From: Candidula unifasciata
Lineage: Eukaryota > Mollusca > Gastropoda > Stylommatophora > Geomitridae
NCBI GenBank assembly: GCA_905116865.2
Contig: CAJHNH020007645.1
Coordinates: 1 to 64,000 of the forward strand
Direction of reading: 5' to 3'
DNA: 64,000 nucleotides
The position numbers were made by a program, and so were the translations under genes. Each line of letters starts with the position of its first letter. Positions within the stretch are counted from its first letter, which is position 1. This document shows positions 33,283 to 45,080 of the stretch, piece by piece. Below the pieces are notes generated by a model. The model was not told where the DNA came from. It worked only from the letters and a program-made list of their open reading frames with translations, and did not search any database.

Positions 33283-33514
33283 GGTTAGTTGCGTATCCTT
33301 TACAGGACGTCGCAGAACCAACCCCAGCAGCCCCTGGCTGTTGTGTGGTTTCTCTAGGCAAATTTACTTCGAGTAGTTTGCCATTTCTTACTGGACGGAC
33401 GGCTTTCTTGATACCACTGTCGAAACCAACGCAAGGCGCATGGCCCGCAGCTAGAATCGAACACGGCACCCCGGCATTACGAAGCGTTCGCATCGACTTA
33501 GCCACAGAGCCGAC
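33283..33514 (-). mobile_element. tRNA-derived SINE family A, copy with perfect duplication
   Basis: Minus-strand SINE of 232 bp. Read 5'-3' on the minus strand it starts GGTCGGCTCTGTGGCTAAGT (A-box-like TGGCTAAGTCG), has a B-box-like segment (GTTCGATTC), a body with GCAAACTACT and GTTGGTTCTGC, and ends ATACGCAACTAAC. It sits between two copies of CCTTCTATACT (33,272-33,282 and 33,515-33,525), an 11-bp target duplication made of satellite sequence. It therefore inserted into the 29-bp satellite. Confidence 0.8.
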
Positions 33515-33599
33515 CCTTCTATACTAGAAACACAAATATAACACTTTTTGTACTATATTTATTTGGAAATAGAAATATGACACCTTCTGTACTAGAAAC

Positions 33600-33660
33600 G
33601 CAAATATCAGACTCATGTTGTAAACGAGTTTACGGCTTCAGATGAACGCAGATGAAGATT
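33600..33660 (+). repeat. dispersed repeat family C, partial copy 3
   Basis: CAAATATCAGACTCATGTTG, TTTACGGCTTCAGATGAACG. Matches the second half of family C copies. Confidence 0.45.
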
Positions 33661-34199
33661 TTTTTTTTTTCCCTATTCAACAGATGATATTAATAATAAA
33701 AATAATAATAAATATTGGTATTATAATTTTTATTTCAAACAAGATTAAAGTCCATGAGCGCTTCCTAAAAAAAAAAAAAAAATATGTAAGAGAATGAAGC
33801 ACCACCTCCCATTCTTGTTTTCCCACACACCATCACCCCTTTCTTCAATTATTTCTTTGTTTTGTCGCTCCTGTCAGAAATACAAATATTGAAAACTGTG
33901 CACTAGAAACATAAACAACATAAATTGTCCTTTTTGGCTTGATTGTCAGTATCGAAGAATCGGTAACAGTTCAAACATAACCGAAACCGCGCTCCCTTGC
34001 ATCTGAGAGAAATCGAAGCAACTCACTGCAGACGTTTCCCTCAAATGAAACTAATAAAACAATTTCTTTTGGAGAGGAAAAAAAAAAGCAATCCAGTATC
34101 TTGTGACATATTGTTAAAGATGCGAATGAAGATGGTTCCTGCATATAGCAAATCATGGTTTTCGGTTGGGTTTCCCAGTTTCATTTCAATCGCTTTACA
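33661..34199. other. unassigned, with remnants of the 29-bp satellite
   Basis: Poly-T and poly-A tracts, ATA-rich DNA and satellite remnants near 33,870-33,912. No gene. Confidence 0.4.
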
Positions 34200-34436
34200 T
34201 ACCTCCATGGTTCGATCCAAGCTGAGGGCCAACGCCTTGCGTTGGTTTCGACAGTGATATCGAGAAGCCGACAGTCCAGCGTTGGTTTCGACAGTGATAT
34301 CGAGAAGCCGACAGTCCAGAGAGCAATGGCAAACTACTTGACGTAAACTTGCCTAAAAAAAGCACAATAGCAAAAAAAAAAAAAAATGTTGGGGTTGGTT
34401 CTGCAAAGCCCTGTAAAGGTTACGCAACTAACTTAA
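34200..34436 (+). mobile_element. SINE family A, 5'-truncated copy with internal duplication
   Basis: Starts around the B box (GGTTCGATCC) and continues with CGCCTTGCGTTGGTTTCGAC, then a repeated segment of about 46 bp (GCGTTGGTTTCGACAGTGAT...CAGTCCA, twice between 34,231 and 34,318), GCAATGGCAAACTACT, an A run, and the family end TACGCAACTAAC. The A box and head are missing. Confidence 0.7.
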
Positions 34437-34720
34437 CATACCTCCCTAGGGGGAACGCATTCAGGTTTATGTATCATGCAGTGCGTAAAGGAATATTTAC
34501 TTTGTTTTTTAAATGACATCATGAAAAGTAAGATTCAGCCTCTACTGATTAAGTTATCTATCACAAACTTATAACTTATCACAAACATTAGAAATGTCCC
34601 AGTAGTAATTTTTTCGTATCGTTAGGAGAAGAACTAAACTGAAACAGATTTTGAAAGATCTGTAGAAAGAAAAGAAGAAGAGGAAGAAAACATAGACGAT
34701 TCGATACAGCTTTTTGTTTT
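34437..34720. other. unassigned sequence
   Basis: No coding or repeat signal beyond short A/T and AAGAAG runs. Confidence 0.4.
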
Positions 34721-34725
34721 GGCAG

Positions 34726-34822
34726 GGAGGCGTATCAGCACAAGAACCGATGCCTGCTATCGGGGTTGGCAGATTACTGGGAGGCATGATTGTCCCAGCC
34801 ACTCGTCAAAACACTTAATGGT
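34726..34822 (+). pseudogene. LINE (RTE-like) extreme C-terminus fragment
   Basis: Reads GVSAQEPMPAIGVGRLLGG, then MIVPATRQNT and stop, matching the end of the LINE at 35,726-36,055 (GVSAHELIHAAGDRGLWTG, MIAHASRQGT, stop). TAATGGTAATGATTAA follows, comparable to the TGA-repeat tail of that copy. A strongly 5'-truncated LINE copy. Confidence 0.6.
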
Positions 34823-35039
34823 AATGATTAAGTTATATTGGGATAAATGTTGTTTTAATACAGCAGCAGCAGCGGCGGCAGCGGCTGTTGCAGTATAATC
34901 CGTTCAGAAATTCGTGAACACGTTTGCAATCTATTTTTCTCATAAACTGACTATTAGATCGCAATTATTTTTTTTTTTTTTGTTTGCATGCAGCCTTCGT
35001 ATATTTAAAAACAAAATTGCTATTCTTTAATGCATAGAT

Positions 35040-35320
35040 GCTCAGGATTTTTTAAATATTATTGAATGTTGAATTACGAATCAACATTACTGCACTCGCG
35101 ACACCCCCATAAGCGCTCCGTCGCCATCTTTAGCAGCAAGCGAAGAGTTAAAATTCCGACAGTACCAGCAACAATATCCGTCTCGCCTTTCCCCTGAGTG
35201 TCGAGCGTCGGCCAGATCCCATTGTAACTCCTCGCAGTGCCATTCTCCTCTTTTCTATCTGTGCCTCGGCACTGTTCACTCGCTCCCAAAGGGCACTCCC
35301 AGCATACAGCTTGTCATACA
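35040..35320. repeat. dispersed repeat, related to 45,515-45,575
   Basis: CGAATCAACATTACTGCACTC, ACCCCCATAAGCGCTCC here and CGGATCAACATCATGGCATAC, AACCCATAAGTGCTCC at 45.5 kb are clearly related. The element's borders and type are unknown. The minus ORF 35,074-35,289 runs through it. Confidence 0.4.
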
Positions 35321-35719
35321 TTAGTTCACCATCAAGTGTGCAGAACCGTCCAGTCTATCTACCTGATCATTTCCCAACACACCGTCACGACCTGGAAAGG
35401 ATATCCAAAGTATGCTAACTACCTGGGACCACAGAAGTGGTGCTTGCCACTCTGCACAAAGTATGCCTTTCTCCACATTTCTCAACATGCTCTGTGAGTC
35501 ATTTAGAATGACGGCATGTGTGTACAGCTGATTCTTAAGGGCTGGGGATTTTTTTTTTTTTAAATCAGTCAACTCCTTTGAACTTCTCAAACACTGTAAA
35601 TAAGTACAACGAAATTTTCGGTTTACAGTAAACATGTTAATTTTTAGTTCACTTTTTTCAGAGGCGTTTCTTAATAATAACTCCCCACAAATAATCTTCC
35701 AAAACAATTTCTAGAGGCC
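35321..35719. other. unassigned sequence
   Basis: A minus-strand ORF of 128 codons (35,321-35,707) has no recognisable domain. No gene called. Confidence 0.3.
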
Positions 35720-35725
35720 TCAGAG

Positions 35726-36068
35726 ATGTGGTTTTTCAGAAGAATGCTTAGAATACCTTGGACAGCCAAAAAGAGCAACCAAGAGGTTATAAAAGAGGCG
35801 GGAGCCCTAAGACAGCTTATCAGAAGGAGACAGCCATCATTTTTCGGCCATGTTACGAGAAGAGGGAAAATAGAACATGTTGTGACCACTGAAAATATCT
35901 GTGGAAGGAGTGATAGAGGAAGACAACGAAAGAAGATTCTTTACAGTCTTGTTGCATGTCATGGAGGTGTGTCGGCACACGAACTGATTCATGCTGCAGG
36001 AGATCGCGGATTATGGACGGGCATGATAGCCCACGCCAGTCGGCAAGGCACCTGATGATGATGATGAT
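35726..36068 (+). pseudogene. LINE (RTE-like) C-terminal domain fragment
   Basis: The ORF reads MWFFRRMLRIPWTAKKSN, then LRQLIRRRQPSFFGHVTRRG, GRQRKKILYSLVACHGGVSA and WTGMIAHASRQGT, then stop and a (TGA)n tail at 36,052-36,069. This is the conserved region after the RT thumb in RTE-type and related LINEs, including the FFGHVTR motif. Everything upstream is missing. The short tandem 3' tail fits the RTE type. Confidence 0.75.
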
Positions 36069-36069
36069 C

Positions 36070-36536
36070 TTTATAATATATGACGCTCTATCCAGACCAA
36101 GCCTCGTTTTGGTTGTTTTTCTATGTCATGAAAATCACAATCTAAATGCGCCATTCTTGATTCCTGGCGGAAGTGATAGTAAAGTAAAACGGTAATCTTC
36201 TGCATAGTTATAAATTTGTACATCAAACTGATTATGACACTGAATTCTATGTCAGTTTTTATAAGCCAGCCTTATTTATTACACAATAACTCGAAACAAA
36301 TTTTTTTTTTTAATGCCTTTAACTAAACAACCTTGAATAACGTCATTTTTGGTTCCATTCACCAACAGTATGACTGTGCAGACAAGAAAATCGTGAAATT
36401 ATTTAAATATATTTTGACCCCCTGTTAAACCCATTATATTGTCCTTAATTAACACTTTTTCCTTAAAAGTAACCTTCCAAAAAAACTGTCAAAATGGTTT
36501 CATGAATAAAATGTAAATCGTAAGAAAGGGTAGGGG
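36070..36536. other. intergenic, no gene recognised
   Basis: AT-rich with no features. Confidence 0.4.
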
Positions 36537-36562
36537 TGGGGGGGGGGGGGGGGGGGGGGGGG
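36537..36562 (+). repeat. poly-G tract
   Basis: More than 20 consecutive G, among the longest G runs in the window. Confidence 0.9.
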
Positions 36563-36696
36563 ACTACATTTGATATTTTTCATTACTGAAAAAATATTTC
36601 CTTGTCTGCAGGGAACACGTCAACTTTCATTACAATTAGTCCGATAGTTTCCAAAGTTTTAAAATTCATTCATCTTCATGAATTGCTGAACGGACT

Positions 36697-37000
<304 letters not shown>

Positions 37001-37258
37001 AACCTTTGTTAGTGTGTATGCTTACTGAGATAGTGGCCCAGGGTCAATACTGACCAGTGGCTTCACGCATGTTTCCAATCACATGGATCCAGGAGCAACA
37101 CAATCTCACGTAATGAGCAAAGGATATTTTTTAAAGCTCTCTAGAATTTGTTTCAGGTGGCGAGAAAAAGAACGAACTTGTCCTACCATTTCAAGAACTA
37201 GAATATGTGTAGCGCATCTAGGATGAGTCGACAATTGTCATTTCATTACAGATTAGTT

Positions 37259-37470
37259 TTTAGTAGTAGCAGATGTAGTAGTAGTAGTAATAGTAGTGGT
37301 TGTAGTAATAGCAGTAGTATCATCAGCAGCAGTAATAGCATCAGGAGCAGTAGCATTAGCAGCAGTAGCACCAGCAGCAATAGCATCAGCAGCAGTAGCA
37401 TCAACAGCAGCAACTACAGTGGCAGCAGTAGTAATAGCAGGAAGATGAGGAGAAGAAAGAGGAAGAGGAA
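37259..37470 (+). repeat. degenerate AGT/AGC trinucleotide repeat
   Basis: AGCAGTAGCATCAGCAGC-type DNA passing into GAAGAGGAAGAGG. The Ser-rich ORF 37,205-37,546 is an artefact. Confidence 0.7.
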
Positions 37471-38400
37471 GGGAGAGAAGAAGAGAAAAAAGACGGGGAA
37501 TAGAGAAACTTTAACAAATAATATTGATCATAATGTTGTATATTAATATTCCTGAGTAACTACATCATCCAGACATAGAAAAAAGAACGACATATCTAAA
37601 GGAAACTATTCTACCTTAATACTAAGACTGAAAACTGATGAATAGTTACGACACTATTGCACAGATACAAAATGACTGATCCACTTACATACCATGCAAA
37701 AATATCTCGCAAACAAAAACACCAGAGAAAATGCTCACACTGTCAAATCCTATCCAAGCTCAGTGTTGCCTGCGGACATCAATTTTCTTACTGCCGTCTT
37801 CATGCAGTGAAGCGTGGGAGATAGAAACCACGCGCCATGTCTTGTTTCCCTCAGTTCCTAACGACCCTCGTCAGACGCTTGGTATTAACCATTTCGCCGC
37901 GTCTTGGACACATCCAGCCGTTTGGCGTAGGCACGCTTCACGAGACACGCAGACATCTTGATAAATGTTTGTTCGTAGTTTCATCGTTTTCTTTTCTTTT
38001 TGTCGGTTTCTTTATGATGGAATATTTATGTGGTTTCATGTTTATTCCTCGTCAATCTGTCTTAGAGATGGCGAAGTTCACTGGAGGCTCAGATATTCCT
38101 ATAGGACGTAATGATGGGGAGCCGTGTCTAGCCCACATACCTTCCGGGCTAATGGTTTAAATTCCTAACGAGGCTAATTTTTTTTTCTTACTTGACCCGG
38201 GCTCCCAATTCTATCTAGTATAATATGTGTACTGTTACTACTACTGCTGCTGATGCTATTGCTGATGCTGCTGCTACAACGGTCAGATTTTTTTTTTTAA
38301 ACCCAGAAGCCATGAGTTGTTAACCCTTTGGCTCGGTACTATAGATATCGCAACTCTTCGGCCTTGATTCCACGATAGATGCTGTGAATATGGGAGAAAT
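37471..38400. other. intergenic, no gene recognised
   Basis: ORFs 37,731-37,961 and 37,837-38,160 overlap in different frames and have no recognised domain. GGTTTAAATTCC at about 38,153 resembles a B box, but no A box pairs with it convincingly. Confidence 0.35.
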
Positions 38401-38403
38401 ATG

Positions 38404-38500
38404 GCTTTTCTGCCTACCCCCGGGCGTGAACCTAGACCACAGGAAGTTCGTCACCTGCAGTCAAGTTTAACAACTGCGCTAGCGAGCCGCGCAATTGGCG
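38404..38500 (-). mobile_element. tRNA-like SINE head, minus strand
   Basis: On the minus strand it reads GCGGCTCGCTAGCGCAGTTG (A-box-like GGCTCGCTAGCGCAG). About 50 nt downstream comes GGTTCACGCCC, close to the B-box consensus. No body that matches other SINEs in the window was found. Confidence 0.4.
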
Positions 38501-38935
38501 GTCGGATAAGATGTACTGTTTCTGAGAGGTTGTTAGATCTTGTTACATGTCCGTAATACTGCATTTTCTATCTTTCCACTGCCGTTTATAGAGGTTCGTA
38601 GTTGCCAATGTGCTGGATAATTAAACAGCGAATTTGGGCATTTGTGATTGGGTCTGTAAATGCTATGCCAATAATTGTTATGAAAGATCGCATTTCTAAT
38701 GCTTGTATCTTCTTTTCGAGTTCATCTGTTAAGGTCCACGTTTCACAGCCATGTGTTACTGTACTAATAATTGGTGTTCTGAGCAGTCGTGAACTAGTTT
38801 TACATGAAATGCTTTATGATTTCTATAATGTTTTCTGTTCAGCAATGACTGGTGTTTTATGGGCAATCAAAGACATGATTTCTGGTCTGGACCCTAGGTC
38901 ACTTAAAAGTAGTCCTAAATGTTTGGCATGATTGA
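38501..38935 (-). pseudogene. LINE fragment, C-terminal region
   Basis: On the minus strand the frame contains THGCETWTLTDELEKKIQA, LEMRSFITIIGIAFTDPITN and, after a stop, KMQYYGHVTRSNNLSE. This is the same post-thumb LINE region as in the 28.4-kb copy (CDSCTLTVELERRIQA) but from a different subfamily. Stops show it is dead. Confidence 0.65.
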
Positions 38936-38942
38936 TTTGTTT

Positions 38943-39864
<922 letters not shown>

Positions 39865-39872
39865 TTCTAAGC

Positions 39873-42083
39873 TAGTGTTGCCACTTTGGATATTTTACAT
39901 CCAGATTTAGATGTTTTCCCTTGCATTTAGATTGGGGTTTTTGACGTTTAGTTGGTAAATGTTTTTCTAGAAAATTTCATATAAAGTTAGATATTTTATA
40001 CATTTATTTTCTTTCAGTGTCAGTTTAATAATTACTGTCTAAAATATTTACTACAATATTTTTGTTTCGGTCTGGCACGTACATTGTGACTATTGCGATT
40101 ACCTAAACTTTGAACTTTCACTGGGGTCAACACTCAAATATCTCAAAAAACCATTCAACATGCCAAAAGTAAAGTATGAGCAAAAATTTCGGAAAGAATG
40201 GTTGCATGATTACAAAATTAAAGACTGGGCAGTTCCTGATATGACCAAGGCTAGTTGTAAGTACTGCAAGTGTGAAATGAAAGCGAAAATACAAGACCTA
40301 AAGAGTCATGCAGAGACTAAAAAGCATAAAACTGCAGTTCTATTCAAAGATATTACACCGCTGACATCTGTTTTCAGAACTACATTGATAACCGAATCAT
40401 CAAAAGTTGAAGGATCGGTCGCAATGTTTTTAAGCTGTCACTGTGCAATTTCAAACTGTGACCATTTGATTGATTTGTTTAAAAACACTATTTATGACAG
40501 CTAAGTTATGGATGCTGTGAAAATGCATCGCAGCAAGTGTACACATATTATAAGAAATACTTTATTTTCTCACTTTGAAAACGATTTGATCAGTGATATT
40601 TCTACAAATAAATATAGTTTATTATTAGAAGAATCAAATGATATTTCGGTGCTGGAAGTGCTTGGTGTGTGTATTATATATTACAGCAGCAGTAAAGACA
40701 AAGTAGTTTCTACATATCTTGGACTAGTTCAATTGAAAAAGTGTGATACAGAAAGTATAGCTCAGGAACTGAAAAAACTTTTAATCAGCAAACAGTTAGA
40801 CTTGAAAAATTTGGCTACAGTTGAAACCGACAATGCCTCGGTGATTGTTGGCATAAACAATGGCGTTTATGCCAAGTTGAAAGAGGCTATACCATCGTTA
40901 ATACTTATAAAATGTATGTGCCATTCATTGCAGCTAGCATTATCACATGCTTCATCTGAATGTTTGCCAAGGAATTTGGAATACCTTATTGCTGAAACAC
41001 ATAACTGGTTTTCCAAGTCATTTGTCAAACAACAGCAATACAATTCATTATATTCAGCTTTGAATAATGGTTCAAAACCACTGAAAATTCTGTCAGTTTG
41101 CAAAACTAGATGGTTATCAATTCAACCAGGTGTTGAAAGAATTGTGAACCAATGGTTGGGGTTAAAGACACACTTTGAAATAACAAGACAAAGTGAAAAG
41201 GGCTTCACAGCTGAAATACTTTATGAAATGTACAGAGATAAAAAATGTGACATTCCTTTTTTTTTTACAACCTATTATAATGGAAGTGCAAAAATTTAAT
41301 AAACTGTTCGAATCTAAACATGTTGATAAAGTTAAATTACTTGACGATTTCACTTTGCTATTTTACTCAGTTGGTAAAAGACTGGTGTTGCCAACTTCTA
41401 AAGCTGATTTGCTCATTTGCACTATAGAGAGCTATTTGGCTCGTAAGCCATACCTTGGATATCAAATCGAATCAAAAATTGATGATTTAAAAACGAAAGG
41501 ACTGTCAACAGAGAATGAAGAGAACAACTTAAGAAAACTTTGTCAAGATTTCCTTATCTCATTATTCAAGCAATTGAAGCAGAGACTTCCTGAAAATCTG
41601 GATGTATTGAAAAATATTTCACTCTTTTCTGTGAGCAACATACTTCAGCCACAAAGGACATACGTAAATATTGTAAAGTTACGAAATTTTTAGGGGCTAC
41701 TGATAATAGTGTCGCGGAAGCAGAATATCAGTTAACCAGAAATAAAATTCGGCCTGATGAGAGTAGGAAAAGGCTGTTCCACTTATCAGCTCCCTGATTG
41801 TGTATTAAAAGAAATTGTAACAGCTAAAGCATACCAGAGTCATTTTGGATCTGAAGCTTAAACTTCATCATCCAAGCAAAGTTTATCCTTTGGATCTTGT
41901 GAGGCAGACATCAGTGAAGATGAGGACATGATCCTATAGGGTATGTCATTTCAATAGCTATGTAATTTGTGACTCTTTTCATATTGATATTTTTTTAGAT
42001 GTTTCTCACGCAAATTTAGATGTTTTTAGATATTTTTTGACTCCGTTTTGGATGTTTTTTGTCAAAGAAAAGTGTCAACACTG
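39873..42083 (+). mobile_element. hAT DNA transposon (2.2 kb, inactive)
   Basis: The left end TAGTGTTGCCACTTT pairs with the right end, which on the other strand reads CAGTGTTGACACTTT, a classic hAT terminal inverted repeat. Flanks TTCTAAGC (39,865-39,872) and TTCTACGA (42,084-42,091) are similar over the first five bases, as expected for a decayed 8-bp duplication. Both subterminal regions repeat TTTAGATGTTTT, likely transposase-binding motifs. The interior carries a broken transposase gene. Confidence 0.8.
40160..41830 (+). pseudogene. hAT-family transposase pseudogene (ZBED/ZNF862-like)
   Basis: The first segment (40,160-40,504) encodes a zinc-finger-like region with CKYC near residue 34 and HAETKKH near residue 51. 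An in-frame TAA (40,502-40,504) is followed in the same frame by 40,508-41,299, with typical hAT catalytic-core features: LLEESNDIS near the start, VETDNASVIVG, CMCHSLQLALSHA and CKTRWLS. A frameshift at the T-run around 41,255-41,266 moves the frame to 41,193-41,693. Further stops follow. At least three lesions make it non-functional. Related domesticated proteins exist in animals, but the TIRs around this copy mark it as a transposon. Confidence 0.8.
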
Positions 42084-42091
42084 TTCTACGA

Positions 42092-42447
42092 AGGGTCTCT
42101 CTTGGTCTTCCCAGTTTTCGTTTCCCTTTTGATGTTAATATGAGGGCTTGATGGGGGAGTCTTGTCTTATCCCTACTTAATTCCACATTCAAGCAGCCTT
42201 ACTCGGGTTGTTTCATCAAATACCATATCTTTCATCAGCATTCGTTCAAAAACCAGACAGGTTCTAGTACCATTGGGTTGGGAACTCTACGCTGCATATC
42301 GAAGATAGGGATGAAGCACCTTTAGCTATGTCCATCATACTTTAGTGTCACATCTGAACTTTTTCAGTTCCAGCTGGTGTTGAATTCAACAGCGTCTATG
42401 ATGAATTTTTGATTTTTAGAGCAGCAATATTAGGTCTCATAGAGCTG
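42092..42447. other. unassigned sequence, possibly decayed LINE
   Basis: Directly upstream of a LINE fragment and possibly its continuation, but no conserved motif could be read. Confidence 0.3.
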
Positions 42448-42531
42448 AAATGGTATGGTATGGTATGGTATGGTATGGTATGGTATGGTATGGTATGGTA
42501 TGGTATGGTATGGTATGGTATGGTATGGTAT
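42448..42531 (+). repeat. (TGGTA)n pentanucleotide microsatellite
   Basis: About 17 uninterrupted TGGTA units. Confidence 0.95.
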
Positions 42532-43310
42532 GCCAGGAATATCGGTTGGTGGACATATTGTTAACAACCAGCACTATGCTGACGATATAGTTGTGATCGC
42601 TGAAAATAAAATATAACTGCAAGAAATGATGGATATATTTCTAACCGAAAGTGAAAACATGGGTCTCAGTTTGAACAACAGAAAAACAGAAGAAATTGTG
42701 ATTACAAAGAAAACCGACCCTCGAAAATGCAACATTAAAGAACATGACATGGTAGGTGTATTAAAGAGTTTACATGTAGAATAGCTCAAGTAAAGGCAGC
42801 ATTTTACAAAACAAAGAATATGTTATACAATCTCTCTTTGTAAATTGAAATGAGAAAAGAATTCTTAAAAGCTTTATATAAATCCTATCTTAATATTCTG
42901 AAGTGAATCATGTGCAGTTGGTTAATTATTGAACACTTATTTGGAAACTGTGTAGGTGTGGTTTTTTAGACGAATTATGAGAATATCCTGAACAGATAAA
43001 AAGAGTAATGAAAATGACTTGAAAGAAACTGACTCACTAAGAGAACTGATTGCCCACATCAGAAAGAGACAGTCTACATTCTTTGGTCATGTGAGGAGAA
43101 AGAGAACACGGGAGTACATCGTGACAGTCAGTGGTAACGTTTAGGGGTAGGAGAGGCAGAGGAAGACCGAGAGAAAATTTGCTGGTCAGTTTGACATCAC
43201 GTCATGGAGGATCATCTGTGTCCGAGTTGACTGAAAGTATACAAGACACAAGTTTATGGACAGACATACTACCAACGCAACGCGGCATGGACTTTAAAAA
43301 GAAGTGAAAA
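42532..43310 (+). pseudogene. LINE fragment: RT active site to C-terminus
   Basis: Reads GISVGGHIVNNQHYADDIVV, IAENK, then after stops LQEMMDIFLTESENMGLSLN and KTEEIVITKK. Further on come LIAHIRKRQSTFFGHVRRKR, GRRGRPRENLLVSLTSRHGG and SLWTDILPTQRG. The YADD box and FFGHV motif are in the right order for a LINE. It is riddled with stops, and the pentanucleotide array sits immediately upstream of the YADD region. Confidence 0.75.
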
Positions 43311-44140
43311 AAAAAAACAAAAAAACTTTGGAACAGAAGGTGTTATAGCAACAACCGAACTCCTGGGTGTCAATGAGAGTATATCAGCTCGAGTCTCTAT
43401 AGTGTTGACTTGCTACTGCGCGGTTTCTAGAGAAAGGAAAGCGAAGAATCACAACTCAAACGCGGTTACCAGGTCTGAGTATTGCAAGTGTAACTTTCAA
43501 ACAAATCAATCATTTTGAATATTTATTCTACACGACGACACGTGTCATGAATGTGACACAGAGATAGAAACAAGAAACAAGAAACGCCATTTTCAGGATC
43601 CCCCCCCCCCTCTTTCTTCCCCCTCCCCCCCCCCCCCCCCCTCCCCCCAAAAAAATAGTTAAACGAAATATCATAAGAGATTTAAAAAAAAAAAAAAAAA
43701 CTCGTTGACAGAGAAATGTGAGATATGTTCTGTGCGGATGTGAATACTGGACGAGAAGTAATGAATTGTTCAAGAAAGGGGTAGTAGAGGAGATGATGAA
43801 ATTGGAGAAGAATGTTGAAAATATTATGGATAGATTGGAGAGAAAACGCGAACTGTCAGGGTGGGAGGAGTCGCACTAGAGTCACACGCCTGGTTCGAGT
43901 GTGTGTGTGTGTATATACATATATATTGTTGGAATGAGGTGGCGGTGGTTTTCAGGCTCCGGCGCTCACGATGTCAGTGGTTACACAGTTTGAATCAGAA
44001 TCTGAAGGCAATGACTCATAGACGTTTCGAGGAAACCAGAACAACATTTCGATTAAAATAAGACAAGAAGAAGTGTTCAGGTTCATAGTAAGTAACAAAC
44101 ATGAAACAGTATGTGATTTTCGTATATCTTTAATTTTTAG
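43311..44140. other. intergenic with poly-C tracts
   Basis: Poly-C runs near 43,601-43,650 and a poly-A tract at about 43,684-43,700. Short ORFs have no features. Confidence 0.4.
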
Positions 44141-44740
44141 AAATAAAATGGTCATTGCAGAATATGAACAACAGAAGGAATGACAGACTGGTTTCCCATC
44201 TGCTGAGGTATCAGACAGGGATGTGTCCTCTCACATAAAAAGAATAACACAGGAGGCAAATACTGACACCGAAGAAATCAATGAACTTCTATTTTTCAGA
44301 TGAACAATGTCTAATACACCACCAAGAACAGAATTTACAATAGCATATTGACTCCTTACATGAAGCCCGCACAAAGTATGACATAAGAATAAATACCGCA
44401 AAAATCTTAGGTAATGAGGATGGGCAGGAAACATAATATCATGAACGTTTATGTTAACGGTACTACACTCAAACAAGTACGAGAATTCGAATATCTTGGA
44501 AGCATATTTACGCAGGATGGCAGACTCGAAAGAGAGATAGAAGCCAGAGTACAGAAGGCAAATGATGTCACCTACCAGTTAAGTCCGCTGCTTAGACACC
44601 CAAATGTTTCCCTTCCTGCAAAACAGCAAATGATTAATAGCATTTGTATCCCTACCTTATGTTATCAGTGCCAAACTTGGACAATAAACAGGGCACTAGA
44701 ACAGAAATTAACCACATTTGAAATGCGCTGTCTCCGCAAG
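44141..44740 (+). pseudogene. LINE fragment (RT thumb region), part 1
   Basis: The best frame (44,414-44,740) reads VYVNGTTLKQVREFEYLGSI, FTQDGRLEREIEARVQKAND, YQLSPLLRHPNVSLPAKQQM, IPTLCYQCQTWTINRALEQK and FEMRCLRK, a conserved stretch of non-LTR reverse transcriptases. Upstream parts are broken by stops. The frame is cut at 44,740 by a SINE insertion and continues at 44,982. Confidence 0.75.
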
Positions 44741-44968
44741 TCCGCTCTGTGGCTAAGTCGATGAGAACGCTTCTTATGGCGGGGTGCCGGGTTCGATCCC
44801 AACTGCGGGCTATGCGCCTTGCGTTAGTTTCGACAGTGGTATCAGGGAGCCGACCGCCCAGGAAGCAATGGCAAACTACTGGACGTAAATTTGCCTAGAG
44901 AAACCACACAACAGCCAGGGGCTGCTGAGGTTGGCTCTGCAAGGTCATGTAAAGGATACGCAACTAAC
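44741..44968 (+). mobile_element. tRNA-derived SINE family A, copy inside a LINE
   Basis: 228 bp. The head has A-box-like TGGCTAAGTCG and a B box GGTTCGATCCC; the body contains GCAATGGCAAACTACTGG and GCTGAGGTTGGCTCTGC; it ends ATACGCAACTAAC without a poly-A tail. It is flanked by a perfect 13-bp duplication CTGTCTCCGCAAG (44,728-44,740 and 44,969-44,981). Removing the SINE and one duplication restores the LINE reading order. Confidence 0.85.
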
Positions 44969-44981
44969 CTGTCTCCGCAAG

Positions 44982-45080
44982 GTCACTGACAGCACTAGAC
45001 GAGATAGAAACCCACCGCTACAACCTGGTATCAGTGAGACGACAAAAGAAAGAAGAAGCAGCAGAAGAAGTAATTATTAG
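44982..45080 (+). pseudogene. LINE fragment, part 2 after the SINE
   Basis: Continues the interrupted LINE for a short distance (VTDSTRRDRN-type reading) before decaying into AGAAGAAGCAGCAG-rich sequence. Confidence 0.5.

Noticed and set aside
40160..41299. Domesticated host ZBED-type gene
   Set aside because: It sits between matching hAT TIRs and has an in-frame stop, a frameshift and more stops, so it is a dead transposase.
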